64,000 bases of DNA from Chaetomium olivaceum (taxonomy: Eukaryota > Ascomycota > Sordariomycetes > Sordariales > Chaetomiaceae), in assembly GCA_039881045.1 (NCBI GenBank), contig JAYWVB010000039.1:124001-188000 (forward strand), written 5' to 3'. The notes under the pieces were generated by a model that did not search any database, was not told the DNA's origin, and was given only the letters and a program-made list of their open reading frames with translations. A program made the translations under genes and the position numbers. Positions 47,890 to 58,400 of this stretch are shown piece after piece (position 1 is the stretch's first letter; the number at the start of each line of letters is the position of its first letter).

Positions 47890-49195
47890 ATGGCGTCGTC
47901 AACTCCGTACACAGTGAGGTGGGGTATCATGGCCACTGGCTGGATTGCTGAGGGTAAGTGAACTTCCATCCATGCCGGACCCCGTCTCCCACACGCCGCT
48001 TACCTTGTGCTCGCAGTCTTCACCAAGGACCTCCTCGCCAACCCGGCCATTCGTGATGTGCACGATGTCCGCCACGAGGTCGCGGCGGCCGCCTCATCCA
48101 GCTCCAAGGACAGGGCCGCCGACTTCCTCACCAAGGTCAAGGCCCCGAGCTCTGCCAAGGCATACGGCTCGTACCACGAGCTGGTGGCCGACCCCGACAT
48201 CGACATCATCTACGTGGCCACCCCCCACAGCCACCACTTCCAGAACGCCATGCTTGCGCTCGAGGCCGGCAAGAACGTGCTCTGTGAGAAGGCCCTGACC
48301 GTGACGGCGTCCCAGGCCCGCAAGCTCGTCGATACTGCGCGGGCTAAGGGTGTCTTTTTCATGGAGGCCGTGTGGACCCGCTACTTCCCCCTCAGCATCC
48401 AGGTGCGCAACCTGATCTCGTCGGGGGCTATCGGCAACGTTTACCGCACCATTGGTTAGTTCAAACGTTTGACTTTCTGTCACTCAATTCCATACTAATA
48501 CGGAACTTTGACCAGCCGACCTGTCAATCGGCAAGGAAGCGGCCGACGGCAAGGTCGACTTTGCCGACACGCACCGCATGGTCAACCCCGAACTGGCGGG
48601 CGGTGCCCTCCTGGATCTCGGCATCTACGCCCTGACCTGGGTTTTCCAGACGCTGTACCACGTGCAGCCCGAGGAGCAGAAGGAGAAGCCCAACGTCATG
48701 GCCGCCGTCAACAAGTACCACACCGGGGCCGACGAGACGACCAGCATCATCGTGCAGTTCCCGCAGCACAAGAGCCACGGCATCGCGCTCACGTCGCTCC
48801 GGGTGTCCAGCGACGTGGACGGCAAGAACAGCGCCGGCGCGGCCATCCGCATCCAGGGGTCCGCGGGCGAGATCCAGGTCATGGGCCCCGCGTACTGCCC
48901 GCTGCAGTACCGGGTGATCAAGAAGGACGGCGCGGGCGAGGTGCAGGTGGTGGACTGCCCGATCCCCAAGGACCCCGAGAGCGGGTGGGGCCAGGGCATG
49001 TTCTGGGAGGCGGACGAGTGCGCGCGCTGCTTGCGGGACGGGCAGAAGGAGAGCAAGTCGCTGCCGTGGAGCGAGAGCATCACCATCATGGAGGTCATGG
49101 AGGAGACGCTGCGGCAGGGCGAGGTCGTGTACTCGGATGTCATCTCGACCGATGTGTATGATGCCCAGAGCCCGCTGAACACTGGCAAGCGGTAA
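47890..49195 (+). CDS. Gfo/Idh/MocA oxidoreductase, dihydrodiol / D-xylose dehydrogenase type
   Basis: Predicted cytosolic NADP+-dependent dehydrogenase. Exons 47890-47953, 48017-48454 and 48516-49195 give 393 aa with no break. The Rossmann start is VRWGIMATGWIAE, followed by DPDIDIIYVATPHSHH and the family signature GKNVLCEKALT with its Glu-Lys pair. GVFFMEAVWTRYFP, GGALLDLGIYALTW and the closing segment WSESITIMEVMEETLRQGEV match the eukaryotic dimeric dihydrodiol dehydrogenase group, which includes the Trichoderma NADP+ D-xylose dehydrogenase. No signal or membrane segment. Sugar or trans-dihydrodiol oxidation are both possible; I cannot separate them from sequence. Confidence 0.9.
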
Positions 49196-51364
49196 ATGGG
49201 TAAACTCGAATGGGATGTGATAGTGGTGGGCTGGGAAGATGGGCTGGGAGGATGGGCTGGCTTAACGGAGGGGTTGCGTCGTCAGCTCCTGGGTTCTGTT
49301 TAGGGCTAGGTGATGCTGTTGTTGTTTTTCTTTTGAACCTAACTATGTACATACCTACCCAGTTAGCTAGCCGAGTGACAGTGACGTCCAATTCTGAGAT
49401 CTGCGAGGCTGACAATGCCCGAATGTTTCGGAATTCCCATGCATGGCTTTTTGGCTTGGTGGGATTGTGACTCGAGACTAAAAGCAACCAACCAGATCTC
49501 GGAGCTATCTCTCTTTCTCTCGGTCCACCCCTCACCGTCACCGGAGGAGAGGCTCGGGACTGGGCCCGTTGAGGATACTGCGGCTATTTGTCAGGAGTAC
49601 AAGACGCGGGTCGGATAGGTCATTGTAGGGCACGGTCAGGACTCGGGAGGGTGTCATCCATGCATGACAACCATGACAACTTGGTGCTTTTGGTGCCTTT
49701 GCCAAGGCGCTTTTCTCGGGCCCGGATCCCTGGGTCGTTGTCGCTATCATTGCATCCAAGTACCGTGTACGTGCCAGTGCGTGCCTGTTCTTCTTCCCGT
49801 TGCATCATGATATCGGCAAAGGGCCGGGGCAGGCCCGGGGGGGGGAGGGGGGAAGGAGGTGAGACGGATGGCGGAGATGCAGGTCCGAGACATGCAGTAG
49901 GAGGGTTACTTCAACCATCGACTGTGTACTAGCACGATCGGCGGAACTGCACAGAGACGGAATTGGGGGAATCGTAATGCAAGTAATTGCAGAATTTTCA
50001 TGGAAAAGTTCGTCACATTTGGTGCGCCAAGTTCCTTCCTTGCTTCCTTCCTCCGCTGCGGCATTGGGGGTACAGTATTAGCCCGGCAGGCAACGAGTTA
50101 GGGACTACCCGACCTTACACAGTTGGCAGACACAGTAACCTGGAAGGAGGTGGAGGCGGCCTGAGTGAGAGATTCATTTGTGTGCCAGCCAGAGGTGAAG
50201 TTGCGAACTGCTTGCCTTAACGTTCACCTAAGGTAAGGTATGTGTGTACCCACCCCACCAATCCATCCACACAAATCAACGTCAGAATCTATGTTTCACT
50301 TCAGCCCACACAACCTCCAGTTCCTCAACGTCCAACTTTAACCCAACCGCAAGTTATACCAGTTTCCGAACCGATTGACCGATTGACCGATTGACTAAAC
50401 ACTGCGCCTGACCTCGGTATTCTTGTCCTATTTTATATTTTTATTTTGCTTTGTTTGATCGGCTAGGACCACTCGAGGAACCTATTGTGTTGTGGAGGTG
50501 AGCTTCTCCGCTACCTAGGTACCTAACCCTCTTCCACTATTTTTGTATGTACATGTACCATGTACCTCGATGTATTCCGTACTTTGTCCCTCTTCCGCCG
50601 TTCGCGCCCTTCAGCCCTGTCCGGCCGGGGCAGTTGTGCATGTGCCCGGAAACTGCACATCACATCACGGATCGAGCTTAGAACCATGTTCTATCTTTTT
50701 TTACCTTTTACCCCTCCAGTTGGCAGACCCCGGGGCCCCAGTATGCGATTGCCTCTCATCCGATTTTTCTGCGCGGACTACCACAATACCACTGTAGGAG
50801 CGGATGATGGATCGGATCGGGCGGTCGGCAACTGGCTTCTCCCTCCCCCCCCCCCCCCCCCCCACCCCTTGTCTTTGCATCCCCGGGACTCCCACATGCG
50901 CACATCGACACACTACGGCAAGTGCAATATGCGTGGTACATATCTGCAAGTCGTGGCAGTCCCCTAGCTCATGTCTCCCTCGACCGCCACATTTCGAACA
51001 CACCCTTCTCCGCTCTTTCACGCGCTAACAAAAAGAACAGGCGGTCAAGAAGAACCACCGAGAGAAGGACGCACCAGGAACAAGAAAATCTTCCCACGTC
51101 CTTCCCCTTAGCCGGCAGGTGTGACGCAGCGGTGTGTGAAGAAACTCTGCGGCCTGACTTGACGAAGCAACGGGAGCGACCAATTCTCACTTCGCTTGGC
51201 TGTGTCCCTCCCCTTCCCCTGGCTCGACCCGCGATTATCTGGCCACCGCGCTGTGCGCCACGCCAAGTTGGGCCTCAGGGAAACCAGGAACCTCGCCCGC
51301 GACCGCCGCCCGACCCGGAAGCAGGAGAGAGAGGAGGGGTGCTGCCCGAGCTTGTATTGTGCTC
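49196..51364. other. Intergenic upstream of TRM9-like gene
   Basis: No gene recognised. Notable features are the palindromic CTACCTAGGTACC near 50513-50525 and related CCTAAGGTA pieces at 50226-50240, and an uninterrupted run of 19 C at 50845-50863. Confidence 0.5.
50845..50863. repeat. Poly-C tract (C19)
   Basis: Nineteen consecutive C followed by ACCCC. It lies about 500 bases upstream of the TRM9-like start; length is likely polymorphic or misassembled. Confidence 0.9.
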
Positions 51365-52438
51365 ATGGCGTCGTCGTCCGCCGCCACGCCATCGGCCCTG
51401 CCGTCCTCCTCGGCGGCTGATGCGGTTGCCAAACTAACAACCGCCCCCACCACCGCTGGTGCTGGTACTGGTACTGATACTGAGACGGGGACTGCCGAAC
51501 CAACAGCGGCCGAGGTGGAGGCGGAGGCTTACGAGCACACACACGTCCACGGCGTCTACGAGGCCATCGCCCCGCACTTCTCGGCCACTCGCTACAAGCC
51601 TTGGCCTGCCGTGGGATCGTTCCTGCGCTCTCGGGCAGCCGGCGCCGTTGGGCTCGATGTGGGCTGCGGCAACGGCAAGTACCTGGGCGTGAACCCAGAC
51701 GTCTTCATGGTGGGCTCCGACCGGAGCCCGTCGCTCATCGCGCTTGCCAGGGACCGTTGCATGCAGCTCCAAGCTCAACAAGGTAATGCAGCCGGGCCAG
51801 GAACAGGCGGGGAAGCCGCTGGTGGCGCCGCCGTAGCCACTGACGTTCTCGTGGCTGACGGGCTTTCGCTGCCCTTCCGCGAGCGTGCTGCAGACTTCGT
51901 CATCTGCGTGGCCGTCATACACCACATGTCGACGCGGGCAAGGCGGCAAGAAGCGATCCGGCAGCTGCTGCGATGTGTCAGGTTGGGAGAGGCCGTCGGG
52001 CAGGCAGGGGGGGGTCAGGGTCAGGTCCTCGTCTACGTTTGGGCGCTCGAGCAAGGCGCCAGCCGACGCGGATGGGACGAGGGCGGCGAGCAGGATTTGC
52101 TGGTGCCGTGGGTCTTGAAGTCCCAGCAGAAGCAGCAGAAGCAGCCGAAGCAGCAGCAGAAAAGGAACCCAAAACAAGCCATTGGTGACGGTGATGCCGC
52201 TGCTAAGGGCGGTGAAACACCGCCTATACCAACAACAGCTGGCCCTGCCGAACCAGCAACGCCGCCTAGCCACACCGACCCCGTCTTTCAGCGTTACTAC
52301 CACCTCTACCGCAAGGGCGAGCTGGAAGAGGATGTGCTGGCGGCAGGGGGTGTTGTCGTCTCCAGCGGCTACGAGAGAGACAACTGGTGGGTGGTTGCTG
52401 CCAATGAGCCCGTCCCCCAGGGGGGTCAACAACAATGA
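51365..52438 (+). CDS. TRM9: TRM9-like tRNA wobble-uridine methyltransferase
   Basis: SAM-dependent methyltransferase that makes mcm5U34 in tRNA, working with Trm112 (known for yeast Trm9). Single exon, 357 aa. After a Ser/Ala/Thr-rich N-terminus (about 60 residues) come YEHTHVHGVYEAIAPHFSAT, RYKPWPAVGSFL, SAM motif I GLDVGCGNGKYLG, VGSDRSPSLIALARDR, VADGLSLPFRERAADFVI and VAVIHHMST, all in Trm9 order. QVLVYVWALEQ and the end FQRYYHLYRKGELEEDVLAA..GYERDNWWV also match. A Gln/Lys-rich insert (SQQKQQKQPKQQQKR) lies between the last two blocks, as commonly seen in fungal members. The ALKBH8 dioxygenase domain of animals is absent. Confidence 0.92.
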   Translation: MASSSAATPSALPSSSAADAVAKLTTAPTTAGAGTGTDTETGTAEPTAAEVEAEAYEHTHVHGVYEAIAPHFSATRYKPWPAVGSFLRSRAAGAVGLDVGCGNGKYLGVNPDVFMVGSDRSPSLIALARDRCMQLQAQQGNAAGPGTGGEAAGGAAVATDVLVADGLSLPFRERAADFVICVAVIHHMSTRARRQEAIRQLLRCVRLGEAVGQAGGGQGQVLVYVWALEQGASRRGWDEGGEQDLLVPWVLKSQQKQQKQPKQQQKRNPKQAIGDGDAAAKGGETPPIPTTAGPAEPATPPSHTDPVFQRYYHLYRKGELEEDVLAAGGVVVSSGYERDNWWVVAANEPVPQGGQQQ

Positions 52439-53708
52439 GCCCTAACTCATCTGAAAGTACACACATCCTGGGCACAAAGCAAAGATTGATTGTTTGTCAC
52501 TGGGTACGAAGTAGAGGCTAGGCTGCCTCTCCTCAACGCGTCTACTCACATTATCTCGCGAATGCAGACGCTCCTCTCGCTTGCTGTGTGACTGCTGCAT
52601 CTCATTCGGTAATCTGTCTATCCAGTTCCCAGGGCTGCTGCCCATTGGCCTCTCCCCTCTCCCAACAATCCATGCTCTCTGCGAGCGTCACGGCCATGCC
52701 TCATCGGTTCTGTTATTTCCCAACATGATTCCTTGCTTGCTTGTCTCGTACCCCAACCCAATAGAACGGAAAACAAAGGCGGTTTCAAGCGGGCCTTTCT
52801 GCCCCTGAAATCACACCCGCCACCCCTGGTAAACCTCCCAAGTAAACGGTAAACTCCATTGGCGCCCCTGCCGCCCCCCTTTTTTTTTTGCCCGCCCTCT
52901 CGCCGTGACCAACAAACAAACAGGAAACCGGTCTAGCCCCTTTGCTTTTTCTTTTTTTGCCCCTTGGTACCGTAACTACTTAGTGTAGCTCCAGCAGACG
53001 CCGTGTAACACGAGATCTTGATGTGATGTGACTCCGAGAAAAGGTAATGGAATTGGAATTAGGAAACGACAGGTGTAGAAGCGAAGCGAAGGGTGTAGAA
53101 GCGAGGCGAAGGGTGTTGTTCGCCCACCAAACCGGGACTGTTTTTCCCGAAAAGAAAAAAAAGGAAAATGGAGGAGGCAAAGAAAGTAGGGGAGGGAGGA
53201 GGATACAGTTAGGTTAGTTAGTCCCTCCGACGTTTCGTCATCGTCGCCATCGCCATCGCCGCCGTGGTCGTGGGTAGTTAGTTGAATCCCGACCGAGCAG
53301 GCAAGGGAATAATAAATAGTGAAATCGGGGAGTACAGAAAAGAAACAGTGGCCTGCCATGCCAATTGGGGATGCCGGTGGTGATGATGCTGTTGCTCCTC
53401 TTCCTCCCAGCCGTTGTTCCAAGTACCTCGTTCGTTCCGTACGCCCGCCCATCCCATTCATCCCATCCGGCATGTCCCGTAAAAGATATCCATATTCCAA
53501 AACATCCATATCCCACTGATGCCAAATGCCAATGCCCATAACCCATCCCCACAAACCCATGCTCAATCCCATACCCCATTGCTCGTAAATGCGTGACCCA
53601 TGATTTTCTTTCTTTCAAATAGAAAAGAAAAAAGAAAGAAGAAAAGAAAAGCATCAGCCAAAAAAAAAAAAAAGAAAAAAAGAAAACATCCCCACCACCA
53701 CATCACAA
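52439..53708. other. Convergent spacer with short repeats
   Basis: 3' flanks of TRM9 and the Myb-like gene. Contains a 20-bp tandem repeat (53072-53111), many ATCCCAT-like units (53440-53580) and A-rich runs at 53620-53690. No gene seen. Confidence 0.5.
53072..53117. repeat. 20-bp tandem repeat, 2.3 copies
   Basis: GGTGTAGAAGCGAAGCGAAG is followed directly by the same unit with one change (GCGAGGCGAAG) and the start of a third. Confidence 0.85.
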
Positions 53709-55469
53709 TCACAACTCATGCCTACTAGCCCCCCTCCTCGCAGACATCCCCGGCCCCATCCCCAGCCCAGGCGGCCCAAGCCCCGGCCCATGAGGCCCAG
53801 ACGCCATCCCAAACCCCGACGCCTGCTGCTGCTGCTGCTGATGATGCTGCTGCTGTTGCTGCGGGGGTGGGGGTGGCGGTGGAGGCGGCAAGTATTCCCC
53901 ATCGCGAACCGCCGCGGCCGACGACGAAGACGAATACATGCGTTGGTGATGTCTCCGGCGGCTGGTCTCGCGGCTGCCGAGGCGGTGGTCGGGGGGGCTG
54001 GCGCGCCGCTTGCCTGACCCTGAGCCCGACGATCCCGGCGCCGACTCCAGCTGCGGGTAGGGTGATAGCGCGGGCAGCAAACCCGGACCGCCGCCGCCGC
54101 CGCTCCCCGGGCCTGGGCTGGCTGTTGCGCTGCTGTGGACTGGGCTGGTTGTGGAGCTCGGCTGCTGCTGCTGCTGGTGATGGTGTTGGTATGGTTGCGG
54201 GTGGGGATTGTGGATGTGGTAGTGCTGCTGGGACGGGGTGGGTGGCGGGGCGGGGCCGCCTTGGGCATAGGCTGGTGTGCTGTAGGGGCTGACGCCCGTC
54301 GTCAGCTCGGTGATGCCGGGGAGCATGCCGCCGCCGCTGCCGTAGCTGCCGGCCGAACGGTCCCCTCCACCTCCGCCTCCGCCTCCTACGCTGCTGATAG
54401 AGCCGCGGCTTTGGCCGAAGGAGGAGCCGCTGGTTTGGATGGGAGCTAGGCCGTACCCGTAGTCGGCCGTGTCGGAGAGGGGCGGGCCGAAGGGGACGCG
54501 TGACGGGAAGCTTTCGCGCCGGGAGGAAAGGGGGCGGCCGCCGGCAGACGTCGGGGTCGGCGGAGGGATTGAGGGGGGGTATTGTTGAGGGACCGGGCCG
54601 GAGCCTGGGGGGCCCCGGCCATAACGTGGCGATGGCAGACCGGAAAAGTCGCGTGGGACGCTGCCTTGAGATTGCGAGTGAGCGTGGCCGCCGCGGGTTG
54701 GGGAGATTCGCTGCGTCATCGAGCCTTGTGGCTCGTTTGAAGCTACGTTCAGCGAAAAGGGAACCACCCCAGCCCGCCGCGCCATCTCGGCCTCACCTAG
54801 CTGCCAGTGCATAGCTTCAGCGGCCCGCCACGGAACTTGCATCTCTTCGGCTACTTTGGCCCACATCTCGGGTTTGAACCTAGAAAGAAGAAGCTGTCAG
54901 TGATGTCGGAGGGGATATATGTGGGTACATGCACCGGAACTGGCTCGACTCGGCAGTGCTGCTTACCTCTCGTAAAGCCTCGCGAGTTTGTTTTTGCGTT
55001 CTTCATCCCACTCGCTGCGCCGTTCCAAGTAGTTCTGGTAATGAAGACGACAGCTGATAGAGCTCCGACCGGGGAGGCGCTTCGAGATGTCGTCCCATTT
55101 CATTCCGCTGCCCCGGAGTTCGATGATGAGGCTGTCCTCCTGGGATGACCACTTGCTCTGCTTCTTAGCAGGCGACTCGAAAGTGTGCGGCGGCATGCTG
55201 CGCTTCCCGCCACCGCTCCTAGGACGCGAACTTCTTCTCGAACTTGGTGTTGGGCCCGAGATGCTCGGCGCCCTGGCTCCGGTCTCGCCCGCCGCGCCAA
55301 ATCGGGGAGACAACGGGCCGGTTGTTACGGCGAAAGATGCCTGTGGCGGGCCGCTCGTAAGGACCGTCGACGCTGCGGGTGTTGGGGCCGTGCTAAATGG
55401 TGTTTGCTGGGTTGGGGACACGGGGGACTCATTTGAGTCGGAGTCCTGGAGAAGAGAGGCGATATCCAC
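53709..55469 (-). CDS. Myb-like DNA-binding regulator
   Basis: Predicted nuclear protein of 557 aa from exons 55469-54967 and 54879-53709. After about 105 Ser/Pro/Thr-rich residues comes a Myb/SANT repeat, SKWSSQEDSLIIELRGSG then KWDDISKRLPGRSSISCR, with the usual spaced Trp and an RLHYQNYLERR recognition-helix end. A second, weaker repeat spans the intron: WDEERKNKLARLYER..PEMWAKVAEEM..WRAAEAMHWQLGE. The C-terminal 300 residues are low complexity: Gly8, Pro9, Gln and His runs and Ser/Pro-rich stretches, ending SARRGASRHEL. This layout is common in filamentous-fungal Myb regulators of unknown targets. Start MDIASLLQDSDSNESP is the only sensible ATG. Confidence 0.87.
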
Positions 55470-58400
55470 GATGGGCTATATCTCGCCGGGTTTAGCCTAG
55501 AAGGGCAGAGGTGTCATGGGCAAGCAAGATGGTAAGATGGCAAGATGATGCGCCTTGATGGAAGAGTTATTACGCTGTGCCGCGCCGGAGGAAGTTAGAT
55601 GATGTTTTGGGGAAGTCGAAAGTTGCTGTCCTGTTCGATTCGGATGGAAAGGTCAAGAACTTGAAGCCCGTGGCTCGCCGTTCGTCTGAATATGATAAGT
55701 GTCCGTGGGCCAAGCGAGGTCGATGCGCACGAAGCACGTACTAGCTGTCCCCCGTGAGGTGTCGAATCAGCAGGGCGGACCAAGTGTTGTTTTCGGAGTC
55801 GAGCTCCGAGGGCAAGGTGGGTTGGAGGAAGCTGCAATGAGATAAACGGGGTCCGTGATCCCTGGGAGCCACGGACAGGCGTTCGAGGGCGGACGGTACT
55901 AAAATGGGGCCCGTCTGTCCAGAGAAAGAGCGAGGGTCCCTTTTTAGATGGGCCTACTGGAGTTGTAGCTTTCTTTCAAGAAGCCGTCGCCCGCGTATCT
56001 AGCGTGCTTAACATGATGATTGGTTCTTATTTGGGTGCCTTCCACCAATGAACGTGACAAGATGAGCAGAAGAAAAACAGGCAATGGAGACAAGGGGTGC
56101 TCGCAGATGGGCACGTCGGTCAGGCGAGGTTGGCGGAATCTTGCGGCTTGAGGGGAGTTGTCTCCCTCCTCTCCATAAACCGCCAACTGGGGAAAGAGGT
56201 GAGCAACAGGGAAGGGGCCTGGAGCGGAAGGGGCCGGGATATCTCGATGACGCCGTGCCTGTTGAGATGGTGAGGAGGTGTGGGGGACTGAACCGGGGTC
56301 GAGGGAACACGAAGCTGGATACAGCCAGGAGGAAGGAAAGACTTAAAGATGAAAACCTCAGAACGGGAGTGTGCAGAACTAGTTGCATGCCATACCACAG
56401 TAGAGAGATGGCAACGGCAGAGGGCTTGCTGCTAGGCATAACAGGAGGGGTGCGAAGAGGGAGCGAGCCTAGTAAACTAATTGTGGAGCGCAAAGAAACA
56501 CAAGTAGATGTGCGGAGGGTTCAGGGCTTGATGTAGCAAGCCGCGCTGGGCAATCGGGCCCCGGGCTTGCATAGGGCTTCGGTACATGTAGTAACTAGTG
56601 ACTGGTAGCATTACCAGGGCCCCGGATGTACAATGCAGCGCCCCCCCATGCCCGCCAAACGCTTGGTTTTTTTCCCCTTGAGAGAGAGATGCTGCGGGAG
56701 ACAAGTGATCCCCCAGGAGGACAACCGTCATGGCTCGGTAAGCAACAATACGGTTTCCGCGAGCACCCGGGGGTTTTGGTAGGGTAAGATCCAGTGCTGA
56801 TGCCAGCATTGGCCTCCTCACGCCGCGTGTTCGTTCCGGAGATGGGAAGAACCAAAACTTGCTGTTGGCGAACCCTGTCCAGCCGTTCACGGCCACACGA
56901 ACTGCACTGCACTGCCTGGACAGCTAGTCCCACGGTGGCTATGTACCTTACCTTTCGAAGAAGCACCGGGGCTACTTGTGAGCTTTCTTACCATATTTGT
57001 CTGATCTGACGAGAAGGCGTCCGGAAACACGGGGATTTCCGGAGGCGACAACAGGTCCAAGTCGAACACACAGATTGGTAGGTTGAAGCTCGCCTTGCGA
57101 GATGCCGGCCGGAAAACATACATGGTGGTCAGGGGTGGGTGTATCATTCTCTAGTGTTGGGTCTGCGTGAGTCGCGTTCAGTCCGATGAGTTGGTGGATC
57201 CATGATCGGAAAATAGAGACAGGTTTGGAGCCCTCAACGCCGAAAGGAGGCCCTGCGAGAGGGTCGGGTTGCAATCCGGGGTGGCTGGCTGCCGTTGGGC
57301 TCGACCGGCCTGTATCCTCTACCTTTCCCACGAGTAGCCAGCGCGGTCGGTAGCCTGTCGTGCGCCGCTTTGGAGGTTGGGAATGGACGGTATGTACCTG
57401 CTGCATGAAGAACTGGTGGCGTCGAAGAATGACAAGGCGTTGGCCAAGTCAACGCTACATCTGCATTGTCCCAGCATTGTCCTGGCATGATCCTCGCGGG
57501 TCTGGCGGCGAACGTCCAAGTCACGAAACCAACGTGGAGACGACGATTGCGACGAATGAGCGGCCACGAGTGGTCAGAACAAAAGAGAGTTGCCCCATGG
57601 GTTCGAAACCGCCACTGACGGGAGGGGAGGATTGGCGAACGGTGAACGGGGCCAAACCAACTCTTGGTCCATGCCTCGATTTGAGACCTTTCTGGGCCCA
57701 ACAGTCTGGCGGCCTGGTTGTTTCCTTAGCGGTGTTATGCTCTTTAGGCCCAAGCACTGTTGTCGGGCGGTTGCGAGGCCATATTTGGCATCGACAGGAA
57801 GAAGAAAAGCTAAATTTGGCGGGCGAACAATGCATTCAGGGAGGTCAGAGGAGGTGATGCTGGGGGAGGCTCGTGCTGGGGTCCGGATAGAAGAGCGGGA
57901 TGAAGAGGCTCGCTTCGATCCGCATCTAATCTGTATCCAGAAACAGACGTCCTTCGGCTCCCACCGTCGGCCTGGTCACAAATCGGGTTTGAGATCTCAA
58001 CCCTGCCCCCGTCACCAGGATCCCAGCCGCCTACCCGATCTGGCGATGGCACGTTGGGAGATCTCTGCTTGTTTTTCGAACCCCCGTGCGCAGATAAGGA
58101 CATGAACCTGTCTCTCCTCCCCTCTGTTCAATGTGATAGACCCCTGTCCAGCTGTGCAGGAGGGGCCAGAGAGATGCTCGACGCATTACTTGCATGGACC
58201 AACGGGGGCAAATGCCCTAACATCGTAGCATCGACCGAACTGGGCCCCTCTCTCTTCCGCGGAAGTGGCAGGGGTGAGATGCCGATGCAGCGAAGAATCG
58301 GAGTCGAGCACAGCCGCCGCAGAACGAAGGAGCTCTTTGCCGAGCTTTGAAAGCTTGGTGCGATGTCTGTGCGGCTCCGGAGCCAGCGCCGGATCACACA

